Of a stretch of DNA of 64,000 nucleotides, positions 44,701 through 52,503 are shown in pieces. The DNA comes from Occallatibacter riparius. GTDB taxonomy: Bacteria > Acidobacteriota > Terriglobia > Terriglobales > Acidobacteriaceae. Made by a program: the position numbers and the translations under genes. Numbering within the stretch: position 1 is the first letter of the stretch; the number at the start of each line of letters is the position of its first letter. The notes under the pieces were generated by a model, which was not told the DNA's origin, did no database searches, and saw only the letters and a list, made by a program, of their open reading frames with translations. The DNA lies in NCBI RefSeq assembly GCF_025264625.1, contig NZ_CP093313.1, positions 2,728,001-2,792,000 on the forward strand. Reading direction: 5' to 3'.

Positions 44701-46698
44701 AGCGTTGCGGTTTCGACGAGCGGTGGAACCACCTCCGCCACATTCACGGGAGTCAAAGTCACCACGCCGGGGAACCACAGCCTCCAGGCAGTCTATGCAG
44801 GCGATTCCAACTATGCCACATCGACTTCAACCGCGCTCGCGGTGAATGCCGCAGCCAACACGGCGAGCGTGACTCTTTCGGTGGCGCCCACGCAGCCGAA
44901 TGCTACGTACAATCCTTCTGCGGCGATTGTGTTTACCGCGACGGTGATCTCGACTTCCGGCGGGTCTACTCCGACGGGGGATGTGAACTTCCTCGACCAG
45001 GCTACGGGTTCTAATCTCAACACGAGTGCGGTGGCGCTCGATTCGAGCGGGAAAGCAAGCATCACCGTCACGGGAGGGATGCCCCAGGGCGGAAACGCAA
45101 TCATCGCCAAGTACGCGGGAGACGGGACGTATCCGGCGACCAATTCGCAGGCGTTGACGGTCAACATTCAGCCCAGCACAACGACCACTACGGTCACCCC
45201 GTCCACCACGACACCGCCGGCGGGAGTGGCGTTCCCGGTTACAGTGACGGTTGCGGTGGGCAGCCCGCCTGCGGGAACGGCGCCGCCAACAGGCAAGATC
45301 AATCTGAATCTCGACGGTCTGGCTTATGCGAGTGCCGATGCCTCGACGACGGGGGGTAAGACGTCGGCGACCTTCAGCGTTTCGCTTCCTGCCGGTGGTT
45401 CTCACAATCTGCAGGCCATTTATGGCGGCGACAACAACTACTCCGACTCGACCTCTGCAGCTGTAGCGGTGAACGCTACGAAGGGCGCCACCGTCACAAC
45501 TCTTACAGCGACTCCGACCACGTTCAGTCCGGGAACTGCGGAGTCGTTTACGGCCACGATTGCCGCGGCGAGCGGTTCCTCGACAAAAGATACCTTCACC
45601 GGGACGGTGACGTTCTTCGACAACACGGGCCAGCTCGGAACGGCGACCGTCGCCTCGAATGGGGCGACGTTGTCGGATGTGAATCTATCGGGGACGTCGA
45701 CGCATGTCATCACAGCCGTCTATTCAGGCGACGATAGCTGGGCTGGCAGTACGTCCAATGCGATCACGCTGAAGCCGATTCTGATTCCTACGATCACCAC
45801 ACTTGCGGTGTCTCCGGCGACAGCAGAGCCTGGGCAGGTGGTGACGTTGATTGCTACGGTCAAGCCAACCACCGCGCCGGCTACATCGGTGGAGCAGAAC
45901 CCGACGGGCGACGTGGTGTTCTACAACGGAACCACGGTGCTGGCCACGGTGGCTCTTACGGCGGCTGCGAATAATACGGCGACGGCCCAGTTACTGTACT
46001 CGACTCTTCCGGCGGGCCAGAACTCATTGAGTGCCGTGTACGTGGGCGACTTGTTTTATGCGGCTTCGACGTCGAACACCATCACGATCACCGTGCAGGA
46101 CTTCACGCTCACTCCGGATCCGGGCAATCCGCCCTCGGACCTCGACATCATCAAGGGCACGTCCGGCTCATTCGCATTTCAGGTTACAGGGCAGGGTGGA
46201 TTTAATGCGCCCGTGGCCATCACGTGCGCGGTTCCTGCCACCGTCTATATGACGTGCGTGCCGAATGTGCTGACCGTCACTCCGAATGGCACGGTGACGT
46301 TCGTGGTGAACACGTTCCTTACTGGAGGCCTGAAAGCCGGAAGCAACACGCCGCCGCATCTGTGGCCGCATGCTGCCGCCGGCACGGCTCTGGCGGCGCT
46401 GCTCTTCTTCCTTCTGCCGTGCGGCCAGCGCGTGCGTATCTTCTCAGAGCGCGGCCGGCGCATGCTGATCCTGCTGCTTCTGCTCGGTTCCCTCGGGGCG
46501 GCCGGAATGGGCTGCTCCAGCACGAGTGGCGGGAGTACGGGGGGAAGCGACGGAACGCCTTTGGGTGAGACGACTCTGAAGATCACGGCTGCTGCCAACG
46601 TGGACAACACAGTCTTCAGTCATACCGCGTTCATCAACGTGAACGTTCTGCCTCCGGGATCTACAAGTACTTCGCGGCCCGTGGTTGGATCCAAATGA
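41773..46698 (+). CDS. Degenerate sedolisin (S53)-like protein with Ig-like repeats
   Basis: 1641 residues from ATG 41773 (signal MAYMRWMSLPLALGLAAGVS); GTG 41722 is possible. Residues 70-215 are a protease pro-activation domain (YHHWLTPQQFASAYANSVAD; GWIEFSGTAAQVTQTFGAQI). Residues 240-575 follow the S53 fold, with GDSG at 396-399, but by-eye alignment puts alanine at both acidic catalytic positions (A311 and A315 before WAGAAAPSA) and glycine at the serine of GGTS (here GGSG, 519-522), so it is probably inactive. About eight Ig-like repeats (580-1490, YAGDSNY-type ends) and C-terminal hydrophobic segments with a lipobox-like GMGC follow. Likely a surface or secreted binding protein. Confidence 0.8.
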   Translation: MAYMRWMSLPLALGLAAGVSANAQNATTAVACSPAPASVSSNQGSGGSRIVGDWQASSAVSLPASKPPALREGVDLGLAPGSTRLDRMILLLEPSAAQRVALDGELVAQQTPGSCEYHHWLTPQQFASAYANSVADVNVVASWLGAQGFTVAPIPTSRGWIEFSGTAAQVTQTFGAQIHAYSTATGTRYALRSAVSVPAALSPVIHGLVSLDGSRSAAAITTPLSMTTSAAALAEETDASRAEALTPQLAAQAMHFDGMPQGAGESIAIAARSNIEAQDVASFRSTFGLTANPVGVALAGADPGMNSDRAAIELAASWAGAAAPSARVLVVPAGSTAATDGVDLALTAIVQQSRAHTMLVGYTACEAALSESHQAFYAALYRQASAQGISAIAATGDSGAAACHAAGVNVPVTTGYSVNALAATPWNTAVGAAAFGVSGATEFAAWSPVNAAEPSYATGGGRSATYAAPVWQVGLSGNSSRSLPDLSFPTAVDSALSRGLAFCFSGSTSSSGCSLVRAGGSGAAAAILAGVSAAIAQQDGPQGNLAPRLYALRSREGVFSDVQTGNARLACAAGTQGCDASGTLGYGAEDGFDLASGLGVPDPVELLKAWPQVGSATSIVNLSVSPTEPNQTYNPQAAITLTATITGGAGTPTGTVDFFDQKTNSNLGSSTLDSTGVAALALQGNMPQGGNTIIAKYLGDSNYAANNSSALTINIQPSTTTTTVTPSTTTPKVGTAFTVKATIAVGSPPAGAVTPTGNVTLTVDGLNYAISAATTSGGVTTASFNVTISSTGSHNLQAVYAGDSNYDNSTSSAVAVNVASNTAGVTLAVSPVQGTYNPSASLTFTATVASQSGGATPTGTVTFVNTSTGHNLGTNPAQLSGSGVATLTVSSGFAVGSNAIVAQYSGDTDYGSANSKATTVNMALSSTTTTVTPSTLTPRVNVAFSVTAALTVGSPTAGTQSPSGNITLTIDGTSYASVAVSTSGGTTSATFTGVKVTTPGNHSLQAVYAGDSNYATSTSTALAVNAAANTASVTLSVAPTQPNATYNPSAAIVFTATVISTSGGSTPTGDVNFLDQATGSNLNTSAVALDSSGKASITVTGGMPQGGNAIIAKYAGDGTYPATNSQALTVNIQPSTTTTTVTPSTTTPPAGVAFPVTVTVAVGSPPAGTAPPTGKINLNLDGLAYASADASTTGGKTSATFSVSLPAGGSHNLQAIYGGDNNYSDSTSAAVAVNATKGATVTTLTATPTTFSPGTAESFTATIAAASGSSTKDTFTGTVTFFDNTGQLGTATVASNGATLSDVNLSGTSTHVITAVYSGDDSWAGSTSNAITLKPILIPTITTLAVSPATAEPGQVVTLIATVKPTTAPATSVEQNPTGDVVFYNGTTVLATVALTAAANNTATAQLLYSTLPAGQNSLSAVYVGDLFYAASTSNTITITVQDFTLTPDPGNPPSDLDIIKGTSGSFAFQVTGQGGFNAPVAITCAVPATVYMTCVPNVLTVTPNGTVTFVVNTFLTGGLKAGSNTPPHLWPHAAAGTALAALLFFLLPCGQRVRIFSERGRRMLILLLLLGSLGAAGMGCSSTSGGSTGGSDGTPLGETTLKITAAANVDNTVFSHTAFINVNVLPPGSTSTSRPVVGSK

Positions 46699-46728
46699 TA
46701 CGCTGGGACTTTTCGGGAGCTTTCATTC

Positions 46729-48222
46729 ATGCAGACCACGCACTCCACCCAGCCCGTGCATTTCAATCTTGTGGCTGCGGCACATGCGGCCATGCTCGAG
46801 CACGGATTTCAGCCTGATTTCCCGGATGGAACAGACGGGGAGCTGACAGCGATTCTTGCCGAGAAGACTCCGCCGTCCGCGTCGCCCAGATTTCGCAGCG
46901 ATTTCGTCGACTTGCGCAGCCTGCTCTGGTCATCGATCGACAATGACACGTCGAAGGACCTGGACCAGATTGAATGGGCCGAGCGGCTGCCCGACGGCAG
47001 GATGCGCGTACTCGTAGGTGTCGCCGATGTCGATTCGCGCGTTGTGCGCGGGTCATTGATCGATACGCACGCACGGAGTGAGACCACGTCGGTTTACACG
47101 GGGGTCAAGGTGTTTCCGATGCTGCCGCCGGAGCTCTCCGAGGGCATTACCTCGTTGAACGAAGACGAGGAGAGAGCGGCTATCGTCATCGAGTACTGCG
47201 TGGACGATGCCGGCGCGGTTAGTGGAGGCAAGGCTTATCGCGCGCTGGTGCGTAATCGCGCACAGCTCGCTTACAACGGTGTGGGTGCGTGGCTCGAGGA
47301 TCGAGGGCCGGCGCCTGCGAAGGTAGCCGCTAATCGCGAACTTGCCGCTCAGCTCAAGCTGCAGGATGAAGCAGCGCAGCGCCTGGTGGGAAGCCGTTAT
47401 CAGCACGGAGCGCTCGATCTGGAGACAGTTGAGACTCACCCTGTCATGCACGCCGATGAAGCGGTCGACCTTGCGCGGATGGAGAAGAACCGCGCTACCT
47501 CGCTGATCGAGGAGTTCATGGTCGCGGCCAACGGGGTGCTCGCGCGGACCTTTGACGGCGCGAAGGTGGCTTCCATCCGGCGGATTGTGCGGACGCCGAA
47601 GAGGTGGGATCGGATTGTGGAACTCGCCGAGGGGTTGGGGCACATGCTGCCCAAGGAGCCGGATTCGAAGGCGCTCAACGACTTTCTGCAGACGCAGAAG
47701 GAGAAGGATCCGGAGCACTTTCCAGATCTGTCACTTGCGGTGGTGAAACTGATGGGGCCGGGTGAGTATGTGCTGGTGCGGCCGACTGATCCGGACCCCG
47801 GGCATTTTGGCTTGGCGGTGCAGGACTACACGCATTCGACGGCGCCGAACCGGCGTTTTCCTGACATGGTGGCGCAGCGGATTCTGAAGGCGGTGATCGG
47901 ATCGACGGCGCAACCTTATTCGGAAGAAGAACTCAACGCGATTGCCGAGCGGTGCACGCTGATGGAAAACATGGCGCGGAAGGTGGAGCGCGAGATGCAG
48001 AAGCGGATTGCGGCGGTGGTGCTGCATCCACGGATCGGGCAGGTGTTCCGGGCTATCGTTACAGGCGTGAACGAGTACGGGACTTTTGTGCGAAGCCTCG
48101 ATCCGCACGTTGAAGGGAAATTAATCAGAGGCGGAAAAGGATTGGACGTAGGAGATCGGCTTCAGGCGCGGCTCATCGGGACCGATCCTGCGCGGGGGTT
48201 TATCGACTTCGCGGCGTTGTGA
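46729..48222 (+). CDS. RNB-domain ribonuclease (RNase II/R family, short form)
   Basis: 497 residues. The RNB catalytic motif is SSIDNDTSKDLDQIEWAE, supplying three of the usual four Mg2+-binding aspartates; the fourth is Gln. The distal QDYTHSTAPNRRFPDMVAQR motif and a C-terminal S1-like OB fold (GQVFRAIVTGVNEYGTFVR) are present. N-terminal cold-shock domains of RNase II/R are absent. This short form degrades RNA 3' to 5' in relatives. It starts 31 bases after the giant protein, possibly cotranscribed. Confidence 0.88.
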   Translation: MQTTHSTQPVHFNLVAAAHAAMLEHGFQPDFPDGTDGELTAILAEKTPPSASPRFRSDFVDLRSLLWSSIDNDTSKDLDQIEWAERLPDGRMRVLVGVADVDSRVVRGSLIDTHARSETTSVYTGVKVFPMLPPELSEGITSLNEDEERAAIVIEYCVDDAGAVSGGKAYRALVRNRAQLAYNGVGAWLEDRGPAPAKVAANRELAAQLKLQDEAAQRLVGSRYQHGALDLETVETHPVMHADEAVDLARMEKNRATSLIEEFMVAANGVLARTFDGAKVASIRRIVRTPKRWDRIVELAEGLGHMLPKEPDSKALNDFLQTQKEKDPEHFPDLSLAVVKLMGPGEYVLVRPTDPDPGHFGLAVQDYTHSTAPNRRFPDMVAQRILKAVIGSTAQPYSEEELNAIAERCTLMENMARKVEREMQKRIAAVVLHPRIGQVFRAIVTGVNEYGTFVRSLDPHVEGKLIRGGKGLDVGDRLQARLIGTDPARGFIDFAAL

Positions 48223-48279
48223 TCTGTAAGACGTTATCCCCGGGGCCGGGCCGACGACCCGGCCCGGGCAGCCGTGAGG

Positions 48280-48675
48280 TTATTGGAAGTCGTCCTGGGA
48301 TGAGTTGGAGGACCGCGGGTTGGCGGCTTCAACTAAACCGACAACGCGACCTTCGGGATCAGTGAAGAGAGCGATGACTGGACCGTTGGGCAGGGGCTCG
48401 GGGCCCAAGACGCGCTTGCCGCCCCGGCTTTCTACCCGGCTCAATGCGTCCTGGATATTTTCGACTTCGACATAGAAAGTGACGTGGCCGGGTCCGCCGT
48501 CCATAGACTTGCCGATGCCGCCACTGATACCGCGGCCGGTGGACACCATCGCATAGGTGTCGGGCGCTTCGCTGTTGGCGGGTGTCATCTGCCATTCGAA
48601 CAGGCCTGCGTAGAAGCTCTCCAGGGCGGCTTTGTCGCGGCCGAGAATCTCGAAGAAAACGACGGGATTGGGCAT
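48280..48675 (-). CDS. VOC-family (glyoxalase-fold) protein
   Basis: 131 residues from the ATG at 48673-48675, with GAGGAG 7 bases upstream; the longer open frame lacks a ribosome site. Two beta-alpha-beta-beta-beta modules: MPNPVVFFEILGRDKAALES and GHVTFYVEVENIQDALSRVE, ending in FTDPEGRVVGLVE. The layout is that of small VOC proteins used in antibiotic resistance, dioxygenation or isomerisation; the substrate is unknown and metal ligands are not certain. Confidence 0.82.
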   Translation of the reverse strand: MPNPVVFFEILGRDKAALESFYAGLFEWQMTPANSEAPDTYAMVSTGRGISGGIGKSMDGGPGHVTFYVEVENIQDALSRVESRGGKRVLGPEPLPNGPVIALFTDPEGRVVGLVEAANPRSSNSSQDDFQ

Positions 48676-48827
48676 CAGTACTCCTCGGACGCTTGGATGC
48701 GGCTGCAGTTTTTCGTGGTCGCATGGCGGCGCGGCAGAGCTTGTTCTGTCGCATTTTCTAAAGGTGTGGGACACTCAGGCTACTCAGCCATTCGAAGGAA
48801 ACGCAGGGGCACACACCAGGGGGACGC

Positions 48828-49283
48828 ATGCCGGAAGCTCTGCTCAAGGCGGAACGGGATCGGCGACAGGGCCGCAGAAACGCGTGGATCGTGGCGGTGC
48901 TGACGGTGGTCGCGGTGTCGGCGGCACTGATTTTGAATCTGCCCTGGTTCTATTACCTGCGGAGTGATTGCCGGGCGATGGAGACTTTTCTGCGGAATCT
49001 GGATGCCGGCCGCTATGGGGACGCTTACGCGGTGATTTCCCCGGAGATGCAGGCCCGTACCGACTACCCGGCGATGGTGCGGCAGCAGGAGGGGATTGCG
49101 TCACGGCTGGGGCGGCTGCAATCGGTGAACGTCAGGCACCTCGACTCTCACGGGAGCCGCTCACGCAGGATCACCAACTTGCGGGTTCATGTGGTGTACG
49201 AGCGGGGCGCGACAGACTACCAGTTTCTACTGCTGGAGAGCTATGGCAGGTGGACGGTGTGGTCGTTCGAGCCAGTCAGCTAG
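48828..49283 (+). CDS. Membrane-anchored NTF2-like protein
   Basis: 151 residues: a basic N-terminus (KAERDRRQGRRN), one transmembrane helix (about 20-43) and an extracytoplasmic NTF2/DUF4878-like domain (METFLRNLDAGRYGDAYAVI; RVHVVYERGATDYQFLLLES; WTVWSFEPVS). Function unknown. It is divergent from the VOC gene; AGTCAGC-like repeats follow it. Confidence 0.7.
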   Translation: MPEALLKAERDRRQGRRNAWIVAVLTVVAVSAALILNLPWFYYLRSDCRAMETFLRNLDAGRYGDAYAVISPEMQARTDYPAMVRQQEGIASRLGRLQSVNVRHLDSHGSRSRRITNLRVHVVYERGATDYQFLLLESYGRWTVWSFEPVS

Positions 49284-49363
49284 TCCGTCAATCAGCGAGC
49301 CAACGAAGCAGGGAAAACTAAGTCTCGGGGTGCCTAGCGGATGGGCGGTGGAAAACTTTCCTG

Positions 49364-49409
49364 TTGACAAATATTGCAAATCGCAATAATCTTTATTGCA
49401 GATTGCGAT
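49364..49409 (+). promoter_or_regulatory. Sigma70 promoter overlaid by a tandem inverted-repeat operator
   Basis: A perfect -35 TTGACA (49364-49369), a 17-bp spacer and TAATCT (49387-49392). The spacer holds ATTGC-AAATC-GCAAT (49373-49387), a perfect inverted repeat; a second copy ATTGC-AGATT-GCGAT (49395-49409) lies 22 bp downstream centre to centre, about two helical turns. A dimeric repressor on the same DNA face, most simply the downstream regulator itself, is inferred. Confidence 0.75.
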
Positions 49410-49490
49410 AGGTTGATGTAGAGCAATGAGCCGATCGCAAGCGATTCCCGGGGATGATCTGCTCAACCGGCGGAATCGCGGAGCCAGTAA

Positions 49491-50027
49491 GTGAAGCTGG
49501 GCGACAAAATTCGCTACCTTCGCGAAGTGGAAGGCAGCCTCCGGGGCCTGAACCGGGCGATGAGCCAGTTGGAAATGGCACGCGCCATCGAGGCCGAGAC
49601 CGGCTCGAAACTGAGCCAGAGTTACCTCTCCCAAATTGAGAGCGGGGCGCGGCCGCATATGACGGGGAAGACGCGGCAGATTCTCGCGTCGTTCTTCAAG
49701 GTGCACCCGGGGTACCTGGTGGATGACCCGGAGGGGTATTCGCCGGAGCTGCAAAGCGAGCTGCGGAAGGTGGAAGACCGGCTCGACATGTGGCTGGTGG
49801 ATGGGGCGGAGCGGTTCCGGCGCGATCCCGAGCTCAAGCAGGCTCTGTTGACGCTGGCGCGGCACGAGCACTCGCGGGAGTGCCTTCTACTTCTGGAGGC
49901 GATTCTCGAAACTCCGGGGCTGGCGCCGAGGTTGAGTGAGGTGCTTCGCACAGGGAACAGAGAACAGGGAACAGGGAACAGGGAACAGAAAACGGGGCGC
50001 GGTACGAAACAGGGGGCGCAGAAATGA
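49491..50027 (+). CDS. EspR-like helix-turn-helix (XRE) regulator
   Basis: 178 residues, GTG start with CGGAG 8 bases upstream. The N-terminal domain (1-80) is an XRE-type helix-turn-helix with an extended first turn: KIRYLREVEGSLRGLNRAM, MARAIEAETGSKLSQSYLSQ, ESGARPHMTGKTRQILASFF. The SQSYLSQIESG..MTGKT..LASFF..HPGYL pattern recalls EspR of mycobacteria. Residues 80-150 form a helical dimerisation region. The last 26 residues ([20 protein letters not shown]) are encoded by heptamer repeats. It heads an NfeD/flotillin/PspA operon and overlaps the next start by 4 bases. Confidence 0.82.
   Translation: MKLGDKIRYLREVEGSLRGLNRAMSQLEMARAIEAETGSKLSQSYLSQIESGARPHMTGKTRQILASFFKVHPGYLVDDPEGYSPELQSELRKVEDRLDMWLVDGAERFRRDPELKQALLTLARHEHSRECLLLLEAILETPGLAPRLSEVLRTGNREQGTGNREQKTGRGTKQGAQK
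49948..49992. repeat. Heptamer repeats in the regulator's 3' end
   Basis: Six CAGGGAA/CAGAGAA heptamers in tandem, encoding the low-complexity tail. The same family as in mnmG. Confidence 0.88.
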
Positions 50028-50626
50028 TTACGTTCTACCTGGTTTGCTTTCTTGTGGGGCTGATGTTGAGCGTGGTGATGCTGCTGGGAGGGATGGGGCA
50101 CTTTGCAGGGCACATGGGCGGGCACGTGCATATTCCGCATGTGCACGTGCCGCATGCTCCGCACGTGCCTCACGCCGGTGGGGGTACGCCGTCCATAGAC
50201 GGCGCGGCGACGGTGCCGTGGTGGAACGGGTTTTCCATCATGATTTTTCTGTGCTGGTTTGGCGCGGCGGGTTATTTGCTCACCAAGTACGGCACGTTTG
50301 TTCTGAGCGTGGTGCTGGTGCTGGCGGCGATTGTGGGCGTGGCCGGAGGAGCAATTATCTTCCTGTTTCTCACGAAGGTGTTGATGAAGCACGAGCGCGA
50401 GCTCACAGCGGATGAGACGCAGGTAGTCGGAGCGGTGGGCCGGGTGTCGTCGCCGATTCGGGCGAACGGAACGGGCGAGATTCTCTACCAGCAGCTCGGC
50501 GCAGTGGTTTCGGCGCCGGCGCGCTCAGAGGACGGCATCGATCTGCCGCGCGAGGAAGAGGTCTTCGTGGTCCGCTACGAAAAAGGGATTGCTTACGTGC
50601 GGAGATTCGATGAAGCCAGGGAATAG
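50024..50626 (+). CDS. NfeD/YqiJ-like membrane protein with His-rich loop
   Basis: 200 residues: an N-terminal helix (3-24), an unusual loop with ten histidines (GHFAGHMGGHVHIPHVHVPH and on, 26-50), two or three further helices (65-118) and a C-terminal OB-fold (ETQVVGAVGRVSSPIRANGT; EEEVFVVRYEKGIAYVRRF). NfeD/YqiJ partners of flotillins organise membrane microdomains; the flotillin gene follows. The His-rich loop may bind metal. Translationally coupled to the regulator. Confidence 0.85.
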   Translation: MITFYLVCFLVGLMLSVVMLLGGMGHFAGHMGGHVHIPHVHVPHAPHVPHAGGGTPSIDGAATVPWWNGFSIMIFLCWFGAAGYLLTKYGTFVLSVVLVLAAIVGVAGGAIIFLFLTKVLMKHERELTADETQVVGAVGRVSSPIRANGTGEILYQQLGAVVSAPARSEDGIDLPREEEVFVVRYEKGIAYVRRFDEARE

Positions 50627-50646
50627 GCAGTAGGGAATAGGGAGTA
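50621..50646. repeat. Heptamer repeats after the NfeD-like gene
   Basis: CAGGGAATAGGCAGTAGGGA then ATAGGGAGTAG: four or five heptamers of the same family, overlapping the stop codon of the NfeD-like gene. Confidence 0.75.
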
Positions 50647-50723
50647 GTCAGTCCGAACTTATCTGGAACTTACACAAGGCCAGCCGAGTGGCAATTTCTG
50701 AGTTAGTCGCTGGAGGCTGCCGT

Positions 50724-50750
50724 GATCCGGTTGAAAGGACCGGAGATGCA
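50724..50750 (+). promoter_or_regulatory. Leader element with RBS in a small hairpin (copy 1)
   Basis: ATCCGGTTGAAAGGACCGG followed by AGATGCA and the ATG of the 37-residue gene. CCGG/CCGG arms enclose TTGAAAGGA, which contains the ribosome site. An almost identical leader (CCCGGTTGAAAGGACCGGGA) precedes the flotillin gene at 50941-50966, which points to a shared translational control or a duplication. Confidence 0.55.
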
Positions 50751-50864
50751 ATGACGAGCGATACGACCGTGCTGATGACGGACATGGCCATCCTGGTGGC
50801 GATCTTTCTGCTGGGATTCCTCGCCAAGGTTTTTCCGAAGAACCGCCGCAAGGCGAAAGAGTAA
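50751..50864 (+). CDS. 37-residue single-pass membrane peptide
   Basis: Encodes a 37-residue peptide starting MTSDTTVLMTDMAILVAIFL with one hydrophobic helix (about 9-26) and a basic tail (KVFPKNRRKAKE). The ATG follows the leader element at 50724-50750. Between NfeD-like and flotillin genes, on the same strand, it is likely a small regulatory or structural subunit of that membrane complex. Size alone makes it easy to miss. Confidence 0.65.
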   Translation: MTSDTTVLMTDMAILVAIFLLGFLAKVFPKNRRKAKE

Positions 50865-50899
50865 GCACCTGCGGTGCGGCTGACCGCGCCTGCGGGGCC
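50865..50899. repeat. REP-type hairpin element
   Basis: GCACCTGCGGTGCGGCTGAC then CGCGCCTGCGGGGCC, immediately after the stop of the 37-residue gene; the only copy in the right half of the window with the full first hairpin. Confidence 0.75.
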
Positions 50900-50966
50900 G
50901 AGCCAGGGAAGTGTGGACGTATAACCATCAACCCTCTCACTCCCGGTTGAAAGGACCGGGATCGCA

Positions 50967-52382
50967 ATGACCAACGAAACGATCATGTTTGTCGGAATCG
51001 GCGTACTGGTGCTGATTATCCTGATGGGCATTTTGGCCAGGATGTATCGCAAGGCGGGTCCCAACGAAGCGCTGATTGTCTATGGATTTCGGGGGCCGCG
51101 GGTTATCAAGGGTCACGGAACGGTGATCTTCCCGATGGTGGAGAACTGCCGCGAGCTCTCGCTGGAACTGATGAGCTTCGACGTAGCGCCGCAGCAGGAT
51201 CTCTATACCAAGCAGGGTGTGGCGGTGACTGTGGAAGCTGTCGCGCAAATCAAGGTGCGCAGTGACCAGGCTTCGATTCTGACGGCGGCCGAGCAGTTTT
51301 TGACGAAGGCTCCGCAGCAGCGCGAAGGGCTGATCCGGCTGGTGATGGAAGGTCACCTGCGCGGCATTATCGGCCAGCTGACGGTTGAGCAGATTGTGAA
51401 GGAACCGGAGATGGTTGGCGACCGGATGCGGTCGACGTGCGCCGATGACATGAGCAAGATGGGGCTCGAGGTGATTTCGTTCACGATCAAGGAAGTCCGC
51501 GACAAGAACGAGTACATCGCGAACATGGGCCGGCCGGATGTGGCGAGGATCAAGCGCGATGCCGATGTGGCGACAGCCGAGGCGGAGCGGGATACGGCGA
51601 TTCAGCGGGCGAATGCGCTGCGCGAGTCGGCGGTGGCTAAGGCGAAGGCAGACCAGGACCGGGTGATCGCGGAGACGGCATCCCAGACTCGCCAGGCCGA
51701 GGCGCAGCGCGACCTGGACATCAAGAAGGCGGAGTATGCAGAGCAGAGCCGCCGGCAGCAGGCGTCCGCCGATAAGGCGTACGAGATCCAGACGAACATC
51801 ATGCTGCAGCAAGTCACCGCGGAGCAGGTGAAGGTGCAGCAGGTGGAGAAGGAAGGGCAGATCAAGGTGCAGGAGGCCGAGATCGCGCGCCACGAGAAGG
51901 AACTGATTGCGACCATTCTCAAGGAGGCCGAGATCAATCGCCAGAGGATCGAGACGCTGGCAGCCGCGGAGAAGGCTCGCCTGGTGACGGAAGCGGAAGG
52001 CCGCGCCGCATCGATCCGCGCAGAAGGCGAGGCGGAAGCGAGCATCATCTTCCAGAAAGGCGAGGCGGAAGCGAAAGCGATGAACGTGAAGGCCGAAGCT
52101 TACCAGGAATACAACCAGGCTGCCGTTATCGACAAGCTGCTCACAGGCCTGCCAGAGGTGGTGAAGGCGCTGGCCAGCCCCCTAAACAACGTGGACAAGA
52201 TCACGATCGTATCCACAGGCGGGGACGCTGCGGGATTGAACAAAGTGACCGGCGATATCGCCAAAATGGCGGCGCAAGTTCCGGCGCTGTTCGAGACGCT
52301 GAGCGGTATGGACATCAAGCAGTTGATGGCCAACGTGCGGGGCATCAAGGAGAAGAGCAACGGCGAATCGAAGCAGGTGTAA
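50967..52382 (+). CDS. Flotillin-like SPFH/band-7 protein (YqiK type)
   Basis: 471 residues: one N-terminal helix (6-26), an SPFH domain (about 30-215, with ALIVYGFRGPRVIKGHG and AVTVEAVAQIKVR), a long Ala/Glu-rich coiled coil with repeated EAEA motifs (225-375) and a C-terminal assembly region (AVIDKLLTGLPEVVKALA). Flotillins oligomerise on membranes and scaffold lipid microdomains. It is preceded by an NfeD partner and followed by DUF2059 and PspA genes on the same strand. Confidence 0.93.
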   Translation: MTNETIMFVGIGVLVLIILMGILARMYRKAGPNEALIVYGFRGPRVIKGHGTVIFPMVENCRELSLELMSFDVAPQQDLYTKQGVAVTVEAVAQIKVRSDQASILTAAEQFLTKAPQQREGLIRLVMEGHLRGIIGQLTVEQIVKEPEMVGDRMRSTCADDMSKMGLEVISFTIKEVRDKNEYIANMGRPDVARIKRDADVATAEAERDTAIQRANALRESAVAKAKADQDRVIAETASQTRQAEAQRDLDIKKAEYAEQSRRQQASADKAYEIQTNIMLQQVTAEQVKVQQVEKEGQIKVQEAEIARHEKELIATILKEAEINRQRIETLAAAEKARLVTEAEGRAASIRAEGEAEASIIFQKGEAEAKAMNVKAEAYQEYNQAAVIDKLLTGLPEVVKALASPLNNVDKITIVSTGGDAAGLNKVTGDIAKMAAQVPALFETLSGMDIKQLMANVRGIKEKSNGESKQV

Positions 52383-52503
52383 TGCCGATTGCGAGAGGAT
52401 TTCATCGCTGTTCATCGCATAACGACGGGCACCGGCCAACGCTTAAAGACGTTGGCCGAGTGGCCGCAAACGCGGAGGGCAAAGCTCTCTGAAGGAAGTT
52501 GAA

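Noticed and set aside
48241..48268. Terminator between RNB and VOC genes
   Set aside because: GGGCCGGG/CCCGGCCC hairpin exists but neither strand has a T tract; left out as a terminator call.
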